Assembly: GCA_024291935.2 (NCBI GenBank)
Contig: CM044310.1
Location: forward strand, 80,784,713 to 80,848,712
Length of the DNA: 64,000 nucleotides
Source: Okapia johnstoni
Lineage: Eukaryota > Chordata > Mammalia > Artiodactyla > Giraffidae
Reading direction: 5' to 3'
Position numbers and translations under genes: made by a program. Below are positions 53,301-63,950 of the stretch, piece after piece (within the stretch, counting starts at the first letter, position 1; each line of letters opens with the position of its first letter). Below the pieces are notes generated by a model. It was not told the origin of the DNA. It saw only the letters and a program-made list of their open reading frames with translations, and ran no database searches.

Positions 53301-55694
53301 CACCAACTTGCTCCAAACTGCAGATGCCTGCCATGGATGTTTTGCCCCTTGATGCTTTGAAGGGGAGCAGGTACTTCTTCCTGACTCTCAGTTCTGGCCA
53401 CTGATTGAACACATCGTTTGTGAGCACCTCTCACCTAAGGCCCTCACCCTGGGGCTGGAGAAGCAGGCTTGAATCAGATAGACCCATGGTGGGTAACATG
53501 CCTGCTCCGAGGCATTCCTTCAAACCACAGAGGACTGAGTTGGTGGACAACTGCCCTGGGGGATGTATGACTGCTCTGGGTGTTGGAGGACCACCCAGGT
53601 AATGGAGTGGGTACCAGAATGTGCAGCCACCTCACCCATCATGTTTATAACCCAAGGCCAGGGACTCCTAGTATGGCCTTATGGATCCCTGGGACTCTCC
53701 ACTTTCCTTAACTTGGTAGGCAGAGAGTGTGTCTCCTGAGGCAAAGCCAGGTGAGGTAGTGGTCAGGTTGCACCTGAGCTGGGGCCTAAGAAGGCCAGAT
53801 ACTGAGTCCAGGCTGAAAGCTAGTGCTTTTGGGTGGCACAGTCCTCCGGGAGGCAGGCAGGAGAGGTGAGGGAGAGCAGACCTCTGGCCCTTCCTCTCTC
53901 TCTGGGCACTGGGCCCTCCACCCAAGGAGGAGCTATGTCAGTCAGCAATGCTGGTCTTCAGGGCGAATGGCAGAGAAAGCCTGCTCCCCAGGCTTCTGGG
54001 AATGGGAGGCCTTTCAGAACTCTCCACCCGCTGCCAGAGCTGTGCCTTTCTGTAAACAGATGGCCCCAAGCCTCCTCCGTCTCATCCTTCTCCCTGTTCC
54101 CTGCTCCCCTCACTGTGCATGATTATTTGCTATGGGGAGGCCGGGTGCTCTCCATTGTCCTCCATGCCCCTGCAGAACTCCTGGCCCTGCAGTTCTCGTT
54201 AACTCTCCTGCATGCTCAGGCTCACCTCATCTCTTCCTGCACCAGCTAAGCCCTGGGGCCCTTGCACCTTGAATGGAAATAGTCCTGGGAGGTGTCACTG
54301 AAGATACTGTCACCTCTCAGCACATAGCACCCTGCCAACCGTCTAGTAATATATGAACTTCCAGCCCCGCCTCCTGGCTGGCAACTTTGAGCTCTGTAAT
54401 TCATGAGACTGTTCTTCCCTGCCTGCTACTAGTTCAGACTGACTCAGGCTTTTGCAGAGATGAACTCTTGTGACACTGAATCTGTGGGACTGTAGGCTGT
54501 TTGGAAGCCGGTCTTGAAGGTTGGTCTTCAACTGTCTGTCAGGCTTCGTGTTTTTCACCTGCTTTTGATCAAACTTGGGCAGAAGTTAACAGTGCTGTGG
54601 GGCTTTGGAAATTGGAGACAACAACGATTAGGAGGAACAGAGGAGACTTCGGGAAGCACAGACAGAGGGATCTACAGACAGTCCGCCTTGAGGAGGTTCT
54701 CATCCTACCCAGCAGCTCACATGCTGCCTGCAGACTCAGATCACCCAGCTTCCTCTGCCCCAGGTGAATCCCAGGAGGAAGGTTGATTTGGAGGGCAAAT
54801 CAACCTGCTTCACAGAGGTTTCACTGTTTTATGCATCTTTCCAGGGGATTTCCTAGGGCTCAGTCAGCTTACCTGTTGAACTAGCTTATGCGGATGTTCC
54901 AATGCAGGAGGCTGAGGAGGTCTCCTTCTCTTTCTAGAACTGGTCTACCCTTTCATTGGAGTGAGGCAATCAGGATTCTCCCAAGGAAAATGATAGAAGC
55001 CCAAGTTAGATTGATTTGTCCAAAGGGAGAATGAATTGGTCTCTGCAGTTGATAAGCAACTGTGGATTCTTGATTCAGAATTCAAGACTCGAGTGTTTAT
55101 TTTGGAACTTGGTTTCTTTCCATCTATCAGTGATCTTTTCCTTTGGGCTCACTCATCTCCAGCAAGCTGGTCCCCAGTGGTGCCACCAGCAGCCCATGAT
55201 TTACGTCTTTTTCTTGGTTGCTCTGGTGGACTTCTGGACACTGAGTCTCCCTGGACCCACCTAGGCTACATGCCTGTCTCTGAGCCAATCGTGAAAGCCT
55301 GGAGTGGGCAACACGCTGATTGGTCACAACTGGGCACGTGCCCAACCTGGAGTTGGGTCAATGCCATGTAAAGCACATGGATTCAGAGTGGGCTCCAGTC
55401 AGGGGAACAAAGCTAACATCCATTAAAGGGCCACTGCAGACATTTGAACTTCCCAGCTGTTCAACCTTTGCTGATGCCATTTCTTCCCCCTGGAGCTGTT
55501 GTCCCTCCTCCCCACTTGGCTTCCCTACTCTTCACCTCCTGCCTGCTCATGTTGAGTTAGCTGTCAATTTGATGTCAATATATTACTTGGAGACCACTTA
55601 TTACTTTCCTCTTTCTGTGTCTCAGTTTATTTATGCAAAAAAAGAGGGTTAGAATAGACTCCATGGCTTCTTCTAGCTCCTAAATATTAAGATT
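53301..55694. other. Unassigned non-coding sequence, GC-moderate
   Basis: About 2.4 kb with no recognised repeat. Several ORFs of 80-138 codons (53823-54249 plus in two frames, 55036-55371 plus) lack any domain. If the window holds an unrecognised exon or lncRNA, this repeat-poor stretch is one place to look. Confidence 0.4.
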
Positions 55695-55915
55695 TTCAGG
55701 GCTCTTTTGAAGTGCCACCTCCTCCAAGCAGGCCTCTGGTATGTCCTCCACCTGCATGGCTCTGATTTCGCCTTGGGTCTTGGCTATTCGGTTACACATT
55801 TTGTCTCCTACTTATCCCATGACTTCCTCCAGGGTAGAATCATGTGTCATTCATCCCAGATCCCCTGACAGTATCTTACACACAGTAGTTGCTCATAAGA
55901 CGCTCAGGAGTTAGA
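55695..55915 (+). mobile_element. L2 LINE 3' fragment
   Basis: Shows cttttgaagtgccacctcct, ccaagcaggcctctggtatg, atgacttcctccagggtaga, then ttacacacagtagttgctca. Confidence 0.6.
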
Positions 55916-55974
55916 CCTGGGTAATTTCTATATTTGATTCTTCCTCTACATTAAATAAATGAAGAAATGCCAAA

Positions 55975-56340
55975 TCAGGGCAACAAAAATTGTGTATTTT
56001 AAATGTTTTCTTTGAACAAATTACTGCTTTAACTCTAAAGCAAATGTAACACAATAATTTACTACCCTGTTCCCATAAAATACACGTCTAAATAATTCTG
56101 ATTAATGCAAAACAGCAGCACATTTATGGCAAAATAATGACACTTCAGAACTTTTGATACAACAGACAGTGTTATACCAATTACAATCTGAATGATAGCT
56201 ATGCGTCACTCATAATCCCCCGACTTAATTCTGCTTTCAGTGTTCTACCACAGGTGGCAATGTCCTACAATGTAATTTGCTATTCACAAGATAATTACGG
56301 GATTTATTTTTAAGAACTTAATTCACAGCGCATACCAGGT
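55975..56340. promoter_or_regulatory. Strong candidate conserved non-coding element
   Basis: About 365 bp, repeat-free, with at least nine TAAT/ATTA cores: acaataatttactaccctg, aataattctgattaatgcaa, gcaaaataatgacacttcag, accaattacaatctgaatga, aagataattacgggatttat, gaacttaattcacagcgc. Ends at a change to GC-rich sequence at about 56340. The clearest candidate in the window. Enhancer function is inferred. Confidence 0.42.
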
Positions 56341-57219
56341 GGTGGGGTCGGGCGAGGGGACCCATGTTCGAAGCTGCAGGATGAGGGTCTTATTTCCGTC
56401 CTTTTGTGTGTCCCTGTGACTTTAGGTATAACGTCCTTTGGTGCAAATGGGAAGTCTGAGTTTGAGGCCTTTTGTGAATCTGCAGCCACCCCCACCTCCC
56501 CTCCTGTCCACACCCGCCATGATCAGCGTTGTGCTCACAGGGCTTGTGGAATCGCCTTTACTGCCACTATTTCAGAGGCCTGACAGGGCAGTGGAGACCT
56601 GAGGACTGACAGGCAGGGAGGGTGGTGCTGGGACCGGCTGGCCTGGGCACATTTGGTGGCTGTGATCACACTGCGGGTGGCTGGACAGCCTTCTTGGCCC
56701 ATGCATATGCATGGACCAGCCCTGGGGAACTGGGGAGTTGGCCGGTCTCCAGGAAGGGCACCATATGGAAAGTGTGTGGGTTTTCTTTTTTTTTTTTTTT
56801 TTTTTTTGACTACCAAAACAAAAGAAGTAAAAAAGGAAAAAGGAGAAAGGAAAAGAAAACTTTAGAGATAGGGTCATACAAGGTTAATGATTAAAAGAGG
56901 AATAAAGATCAGAAACTGATGGGGAGATGAGGGGGCCACCCCCAAGTCCAAAGGTGGAAGGGGAAACCAGGGGTCCAGCACAGCCCCCTGGAGAAGCATG
57001 ACCTTTGGTTCCTGAGTCTCCTCTGGGTCCTCCTTGGAATTTCCTCACAGGACAGTGTGGTGATCTGTGGTTTTTTTATGTTTCTGGATTCTTCTAACAA
57101 TCAAATAATTTCCTGGCAGTTGATGTTTTATATAATCAGTTCTCAAAGCTATCACCCAAGATGATTCCTTTTAACTATATAGGATTTCAAATTTTCCTGT
57201 TGGCTTAAATTTAAAAAGA
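56341..57219. other. Unassigned sequence with long T run
   Basis: T run at 56786-56807, then an A/G-rich stretch to about 56870. The ORFs read through the T run on both strands and are artefacts. Confidence 0.45.
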
Positions 57220-58105
57220 TGTCTAACTGTGGTAAAATAATCTTAACATAAAATTTACTAAGCTTCATCATTTGGGGGGATGATGCAATTTGTATTGACA
57301 AGAGAATATTTGCACGATATATTCTTTTTTAAAAAATTGTGGCAATAAAACACAAAACACAAAATTGACCCACCCAACAATCTCCAGGTATACAGTACAA
57401 TATTGTCAACCATTGTCATTATTGTCTAACAGATCCCCAGAACATTCTCCTATTCTGCAGGACTGAAACTCCACACCCATTGAAGAACATCTCCCATCTT
57501 TCTCTCTCCCAGATGCTGGCAGCTACCAGTCTACTTTCTGCACTATGAATTTGACTATTTTAGATACCTCACCTATGGAATCACCTAAGATTTGTCTTCT
57601 TATGACTGACATGTTTCACTTAGCATAATGTCCTTAAGTTTCATTCATATGAATGCAGCACATGACAGAATTTCCTTCTTTTTTAAAGCTGAATAATATC
57701 CCATTATAGATATACCAAATTGTCTTTATTCATGCATCCATCAGTGAATATTTAAGTTGCTGTCACATCTTGGTTTTTGTAAATAATGCTTCAGTAAACA
57801 TGAGGATGCAAATATTTTTTTGAGATCCTGTTTTCAAATCTTATGCATACATACCCAGAAGTGGGATTGTGGGATCATATGGTAGTTCTATTTTTAATTT
57901 TTTGGAGGAGCCTCCATACTGCTTTCCACAGTAGCTATACCATTTTACATTCCCACCAACAGTGAGTAAGGGTTCCAGTTTTTCCATGTCCTTGCCTCAC
58001 CTTAGCCAGTTTTAAGTGTACATTTCAATAGAGATAAGAATATTCACGTGGTTGTGCACCCATCTCCAGAACTCTTTCATCCTGTAAACAGTTTAAACAA
58101 TTGGG
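57220..58105 (-). mobile_element. L1 LINE 3' region, older type
   Basis: Antisense L1: ggtaaaataatcttaacata, acagatccccagaacattct, cataatgtccttaagtttca, aagctgaataatatcccatt, gtgggattgtgggatcatat, cattcccaccaacagtgag. A second 3' untranslated-type piece follows at 58009-58100 (atctccagaactctttcatc). Confidence 0.8.
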
Positions 58106-58122
58106 ATTGGTCACTATGACTT

Positions 58123-58249
58123 GTTGGACAAAGAAATGGCAACCCACTCCAGTATTCTTGCCTGGAGAATCCCATAGATAGAGGAGCCTGGTGGGCTATA
58201 GTCCATAGGATCTCAAAGAGTCAGACATGACTGAAGAAACTTAGCACGC
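58123..58249 (+). mobile_element. 5'-truncated Bov-tA SINE
   Basis: Starts mid-element at aaagaaatggcaacccactc and ends ctgaagaaacttagcacg. cactatgactt at 58112-58122 and cactatggctt at about 58249-58259 are a likely duplication with one mismatch. Confidence 0.92.
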
Positions 58250-58399
58250 ACTATGGCTTCCAATGAAAGAGCCCTAATTTATACAACCCCAGTAAAATGC
58301 ACCCCAGTTCCCTGGGGCATCAACATGTCAGCACATTCTTAGTTTGTAGCAGTGGGTGGATTTAGTGGTTGTAGAAGAAAGCATTGCCCTAAGATTTCT
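58250..58399. other. Unassigned spacer
   Basis: Short, between two SINEs; its right end is the CHR target-site duplication. Confidence 0.4.
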
Positions 58400-58642
58400 C
58401 TCTTTTTTTTAAAAAAAATTATTTATTTTTGGCTGCACTGGGTCTTTGTTGCTGTGTACAGGCTTTCTCTAGTTGTGGTGAGTGGAAGCTACTCTCTAGT
58501 TATGGATCATGGGCTCTGGGGCACATGAGCTTCGGTAGTTGTGGCTCACAGAATGTGGAATCTTCCCTGTAGCAGGAATTGAACCCATGCCCCCAGCATT
58601 GGCAGATGGATTCTTAACCACTGGACCACCAGGGAAATTAGA
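58400..58642 (-). mobile_element. CHR-type tRNA-Glu SINE with TSD
   Basis: Antisense: poly-T/A-rich start, gctgcactgggtctttgttg, tttctctagttgtggtgagt, right end ttaaccactggaccaccagg. A 14-bp duplication with one mismatch, gccctaagatttct at 58386-58399 and gccctaggatttct at 58643-58656. Confidence 0.93.
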
Positions 58643-58656
58643 GCCCTAGGATTTCT

Positions 58657-59179
58657 GAGTTGGAGTGATAATGCACCTGAGAAGTTGGAGAAGACACTTT
58701 TTAGGAGAAGGAAAATGATAACCCAGGGTACCTTGATGTGTGAGATCACACACATAGACCTCTGCCACCTTGCTGCCCTGGAGAACAAGTTTTTGTCTAA
58801 CAAAAACAAATGCTCATCCTCTTAGTCCACTGGCTCCAATCACTTGTTCAAAACATCAGTGTCAGGGCCTTGCCTCTTCCTTTGGGATGGGGGATTCTTC
58901 AGGAGGACATGCCTTGGGTCCAGATAATTCCCAAATTTAGAGGTGGAAGTAACTATTTGTTTTGGGACAGGCACTGCTGGTGCTTCCTTGCAGACTTCCC
59001 AGGCCAGTAGAAAGGCTGCTTCTGAGAGCATTTGATGTACTATTTCCGTTGCATTTCCTCCTCTTTTCCTTCTGGAAGGGCTGTTGAAGGTCACTTGGCA
59101 AACTGAATGTGTGTTGTAATAGAGAGTTCTCCCCTGATAAAAGAGGTAGTTTGGGGGAACAAGTGCTTGGCTTGGTGAT
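58657..59179. other. Unassigned non-coding sequence
   Basis: No repeat recognised. The 137-codon minus ORF 58840-59253 has no domain and extends into the next candidate element. Confidence 0.42.
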
Positions 59180-59440
59180 TTTAGAAGCCCTGATTTGTCA
59201 AAGCCAAGAATAGCCTTGTAATAATAAAGGGAAAAAATTGCTTGCGATTCCAAAGGGAGTCATGATTTAGTGATAGTCCCAAAGGAAAATTAGGGTCTGT
59301 GTGTGATGGCTCCTCTCCTTCCTGCTGCCTCATGAGAGACGATTACTCATTCGTAATTTATTAGCTAATTATGCACGGGCAAAGGAATATGAATCACTTC
59401 ATTTAGATGATAGCAATTAGCAAGGGCTTGTTGCAGTTCT
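59180..59440. promoter_or_regulatory. Strong candidate conserved non-coding element
   Basis: Repeat-free block with a dense homeodomain-type cluster: gattactcattcgtaattta, ttagctaattatgcacgggc, gatagcaattagcaagggct, plus agtcatgatttagtgatagt upstream and preserved CpGs (gcttgcgattcc). Enhancer function is inferred. Confidence 0.42.
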
Positions 59441-59617
59441 TTCTGCCGGGGGTTCTGAGTATGTTTAGACAACACAGGTGCTGCTGAGTCCTGAACACCT
59501 CTGCGGAGGAGGTCCTTCATTTCCCCTGCCCTGCAATCACGTCATTGTCCTCCTAATTCCTCACCTGACCTCCTCTGACTGTACCATTTCCTGGTTTATC
59601 TTCCTTTCCTCTCTTAC
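59441..59617. other. Unassigned spacer, possibly L2-like
   Basis: Shows cctcctaattcctcacctga and ctgtaccatttcctggttta; weakly L2-like, not assigned. Confidence 0.35.
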
Positions 59618-59735
59618 AGGCTCTACAAATTTGGGCAATTCACCTTACCTCTCTGGACCCCATCTGTAAAATGGAATCATCTGTTCTCCCTGCTCGTGTG
59701 CAGGAGGCTAGATGGATGATGGAAACTTTAGACCA
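59618..59735 (+). mobile_element. MIR-type SINE fragment
   Basis: Sense MIR: aatttgggcaattcacctta, cctctctggaccccatctgt, aaaatggaatcatctgttct. Confidence 0.55.
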
Positions 59736-59934
59736 TGGATTGGTATCTCCGGTTGTTTGGTTTGCTCCCAGAACCCCCAGAAGGTTGGGGACACGCCAGC
59801 TCTTAGAAACCAGCAACTCCACTGCTCCATGCTCACTGTAGAAATTAGATGCCTTGTCTGTGTGCACAGAGATCCAGGCTCCAGGGTGCTCTTGGACCAT
59901 GGAATTTACTAGCAAAGCATAGCAGACAATTCTA

Positions 59935-60240
59935 GGGTCCAAGAATAGGAGAACAGCTAAATAAAATATGCTGTATTCAAATGATGGAATACTACCAGCC
60001 AGTTACAAGGACTGACCTAGATCTCTGTATGTCAACATAGATGGTGGCAAACTGCTATATAACATATACAGCAGGGTCTTATTTATGCCAAGAAATTCAT
60101 GTAAAATAATTTTATACATGTTCTGTGAAATATCTCTATCAATCAATCGATTGATTAACCAATACTCCATCTATATTTGTATTCTGGTGATGGATAAAGC
60201 AGGTCCAGAACAATACATCAAATTAATAGCTTAAAAGCAT
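59935..60240 (+). mobile_element. L1 LINE 3' fragment, older type
   Basis: Shows gaacagctaaataaaatatg, caaatgatggaatactacca, gccagttacaaggactgacc, then aattcatgtaaaataatttt. Diverged. Confidence 0.5.
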
Positions 60241-60839
60241 CTGAATATTATGGATAAAGTCCCTTTGGGCACTGTACTCTCCAATTTCAAGTCCTTGATC
60301 ACTTCCATGAAGAGTGGGAGCTGGATTTGGGAGGATAACAAGGAAGACTAACTTTATCTGAATGTTCTAAATCAAGAATGTTAATTAGGCAGTTACAAAC
60401 ACCTGATGCCCCAGCTTCACGTGCTCAGGACCCTGGAAGCACTTCCCAGCCCACTGCCGCCCTTGCCTCAGAGCCCCACCTCCCCAGCTCCACTCCTCTC
60501 TTTACACTAAGACAGATTTTAATAAACTTGCTGCATGTGGAAGAGGATTACTGCTTCATCTGATTTCCGCTATTTGAGGTCCTGGGGGAAGGAGAGCCTT
60601 GTTTAACTCATTTCATAACACTATTAATCCAACCACAAACCTTCCGAAGACTTGAAAGGAGAGAAGAGAATTCATTATAGTCCGTCTCTAAGCACCGCAT
60701 CCTTCCTCTCACAGGGCAGCAGGTGAGGCTCTGGGGGCCGTCTCTCCAAAGTTTATCTCAGAGCAGAGTCCCGGATCATAGTCAACTGAGGGGGTATGGC
60801 GTCAGAGCTCTCACTCCTTCCCTCTCCTTCCGCACTTTC
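60241..60839. other. Unassigned sequence with a weak conserved-looking part
   Basis: 60490-60690 has gacagattttaataaacttg, aacactattaatccaaccac and agaattcattatagtccgtc, similar in texture to the regulatory candidates but less dense. No gene. Confidence 0.35.
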
Positions 60840-60930
60840 CACATGGGTAACTGTGGGGCTCAGAGAAGTTGAGTAAGTTGCCCCAGGTCACAGAGCTAAA
60901 ACAGCAAGAGACTGGGCCAATCCCACTCTC
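60840..60930 (-). mobile_element. MIR-type SINE fragment
   Basis: Antisense MIR: gggctcagagaagttgagta, agttgccccaggtcacagag. Confidence 0.6.
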
Positions 60931-60959
60931 CTGATTTTACATCATCCATTGAGAAAACT

Positions 60960-61470
60960 GTTTTAAATGTGCTTTTATAGGTTTGCATACAATCATTCTA
61001 CTTCTGGATATCTAGCCCAAGGAAGCCATTCTAAAGATGGAAAAAGCTATATCCCTAGTATGTTCACCAGTATAATTCATAATTTTAAACCCTAAGTTAG
61101 GCTAGATATGTGCCATTAGGAAAATAGTCTGCCAGTAAGTCATTACTCAATGGGTTATTATGCTATAAAAAACATTTCAAAAGATTCAAATACATGGATA
61201 ATACTTACAATGTACTGAACAAAAAATAGCAGGATGAAAATGGCATACATAATGTTGTTTGATTATAATTTTATAAAAATACACATTATAGAAAAAGATG
61301 GAAAGAAACAGAACAAGTTGCTGCATAAGAGCTTGTCACTGTTTTCTCACAAATTTAATAATAAGCGATTGAATGTGCTTTAAGTTATTAGAGTGAGATG
61401 TGATCTGTATTTCTATTTTCTGATTCTGTTCTCCCCAAATATTTCATAATGTGGTAACACTGGTTTTTAA
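60960..61470 (+). mobile_element. L1 LINE 3' fragment, older type
   Basis: Shows cattctacttctggatatct, agcccaaggaagccattcta, gtatgttcaccagtataatt, gaacaaaaaatagcaggatg and tattttctgattctgttctc, the decayed end of ORF2 and start of the untranslated region. Confidence 0.55.
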
Positions 61471-61974
61471 TCAAAACATTAATTGTCTTAGGTCAATTTC
61501 TCTGTAAATCAGACTTTGAGAGAGAAATTTGTATGCAGAAGTTTTCACGGAAAAGCCCCCAGGACCAAGATCTGTGTGGGGTGAGGACCACAGAAGTGCA
61601 CAGAAGGGGAGGTTGGGCTGCAGGGCGGTTGCAGCAACGTTCTCAGCTAAGCTGGTGGGGACCTCTGCAGCTGGGACGGACTTCAGATGCCCTGAAGTGG
61701 GGTAAGGGGACCACTCTCTGTGCCCGCACAAGGACAGGAACTGGGAGAAGGTGTACCCTTGGGAAGGGCAGCTCCCCTCAGCTGAAGGTAGCTTCCTGGT
61801 TGGGGGAGGGTGGAGGAGAACTCAGCTCTGAGCCATCAGCAGCCAGTGTCCACAAATGAGGGACGGTATTCTTGCTCCTGAAAGAAGGATCTGGGGAGTG
61901 CCTCACAGCATCTAGTACACCTACCAGAAAACATATGTGCCTGGCAGTCAAGCTGTGAGTTAGGGCAAGTTGAA
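61471..61974. other. Unassigned non-coding sequence
   Basis: GC-richer from 61550. ORFs on both strands at 61471-61859 overlap and have no domain. Confidence 0.42.
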
Positions 61975-62060
61975 TGGGATTCATTTTATTGGTGGAGGAA
62001 ACTGAGGCATAGAGCACCTATGAGATTTTTCCAGGTCACAAAGGAAGAGAATGCATTTAT
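61975..62060 (-). mobile_element. MIR-type SINE fragment
   Basis: Antisense MIR: attcattttattggtggagg, aaactgaggcatagagcacc, tttccaggtcacaaaggaag. Confidence 0.6.
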
Positions 62061-62562
62061 TTAAGAATCATGTGAGCAAGGCCAGGACAAGCAGTCAGGC
62101 ACTCTGACTCCCAGACTGTCCACTCACCCAACCCTGCCTGAGGCATAGGCTTGAGAACTCTGCCGAAAGGGTCAGGGTTTAGGGCCAAAGAGGACCTGGG
62201 ATGCTGGGCTATGCCCTGGAAGGTCTAAGTCAAAGAACAGGGCTTTCTCCATGGGAGATAAAGGTGTCTGCTGGCCTCTGGCAGACCGGCTGGAAGGGAC
62301 CAGGGAAGCCTATCATTTCACAGGTCCCAAGAACAAGTTCTGGTCCCTCCAGGCCTGGGCACCAAGAGCAGGCTGCCCACCATCCCTGAAGGAGCATCTA
62401 CAAGGGCCTGGGGCCAGAGCAGGGCAAATCAGAGAGCAACTTGACCCTTGGTTCACTGGCCAGTGTTTCATGCAGACCGGGGATGCAGCAGTGAATGTGG
62501 CAGGTGGCCCCTCCCCGCATAGGGGTAGAGCTCTGTAGGGCATCTTAGAGATGCAGTGAACT
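62061..62562. other. Unassigned non-coding sequence
   Basis: No repeat or gene recognised; overlapping ORFs at 62201-62543 are chance. Confidence 0.42.
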
Positions 62563-62705
62563 GTATGGCTTCAGAGTCCAGCCTGGGGGGCAATCAGCCT
62601 AGATTTGAAACCTGGCTCCCACACTCACAGGCTGTGAGAATGGGGTGCATTTCCCTTACGTTTCCTCAGTTTCCTCATCTGGGAAAATCGGCTGATGGTA
62701 GCAGC
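62563..62705 (+). mobile_element. MIR-type SINE relic
   Basis: Sense MIR: atggcttcagagtccagcct, agatttgaaacctggctccc, cctcagtttcctcatctggg. Confidence 0.6.
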
Positions 62706-63104
62706 ACGTGTCTTCTCTGTCCTTTCCAACCGACGTCCATGCACATCACCTCATTCAACCCGTAAAACATCCATGCAAGGTGGAAACGTACGCCCACTGG
62801 GTGCTTGCGGTGATGAAATTTATCCCAACCCCAGGGACTGATGCTTCCAATTCCCACCCCTAGATGGTACCTAGATGTTCTGTCAGCTAGTGCCTCTTTC
62901 ATTGGCAAGTAAAGCTGCTCACACAATGCCACACTACCGTGGCCCAGATAAAGACCCCCTTATATACTGACACACTGCCGCTGGCTGCCCTTCATCCCTG
63001 GGGGTCCCCCTTGCACCCCAAGGTGAAGTCAGACTCGGCAGATCGAGGGGTCTTTCCTGGGTCAAGCCTACCCCGTCTCCCCATCCCAGAAAGATGCCTG
63101 AGAC
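62706..63104. other. Unassigned non-coding sequence
   Basis: Short MIR-like antisense hint near 62745-62800 (cacctcattcaacccgtaaa). No gene. Confidence 0.4.
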
Positions 63105-63116
63105 TTCCAGTTCCCT

Positions 63117-63950
63117 CCTCCTATGCTGTTGTTGGGACTGCAAATCAATGTGGTCACTGTGGAAAAAAATATGGAGTTTTCTTAAAAAACAAAAAACAGA
63201 GTTAACATATGATCCAGCAATCCCACTCCTGGGCATATATATGTAGAAAACTCTAATTCAAAAAGATATATGCACCTCAATGTTCATAGCAGCACCATTT
63301 GCAATAGCCAAGATATAGAAGCAACCTAAATGTCCATTGACAGGTGAATGGATAAAGATGTGATACATATATACAATGGAACACTACTCAGCCATACAAA
63401 GAATGAAATAATGCCATTTGCAGCAACATGGATGGACCTAGAGATTATCATACTAAAATGAAGTCAGTCAGACAGAGAAAGATATCATTTATAAGTGGAA
63501 TCTAAAACAGGATACAAATGAACTTATTTACAAAACAGAAACAGACTCACAGACATAGAAAACAAACTTATGGTTACCAAAGGGGAAAGGCTGGAAGGGG
63601 GTAAATCCAGAGTATGGGATTAGCAGATACAAACTACTTTATACAAAATAGATAAACAGCATGGTTCTATCATATAGCTCAGGGAACTTTATTTAGTATC
63701 TTGTAGTAAACTCTAACGGGAAAGAATATGAAATGGAATATATATATATGTATATATATATACCATATATATGGTATATATATATATATATAATACCATA
63801 TATATGGTATATATATATATGGAATATATACATATAAAGAATATGAAATGGATATATATATATATATATATATAACTGAATCACTTTGGTATATACCAGA
63901 AATTAGCATATTATCAATCAACCGTACTTCAATTAAAAAAATAAAAAGAG
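63117..63950 (+). mobile_element. 5'-truncated L1 LINE with TSD
   Basis: 834 bp of the 3' end of a ruminant L1: the last part of ORF2 sequence (catatgatccagcaatccca, gcaacctaaatgtccattga, catggatggacctagagatt), the untranslated region (cttatggttaccaaagggga) and a terminal ttcaattaaaaaaataaaa. A perfect 12-bp duplication, ttccagttccct, lies at 63105-63116 and 63951-63962. Low decay suggests a fairly recent insertion. No intact ORF. Confidence 0.97.
63738..63872. repeat. (TA)n tract with palindromic cores
   Basis: Alternating TA repeats within the L1 tail, containing the palindrome taccatatatatggta twice. The flanking phrase aaagaatatgaaatgga occurs at 63721-63737 and 63836-63852, 115 bp apart. 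Tyrosine/isoleucine-rich ORFs on the minus strand are artefacts. Confidence 0.95.
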
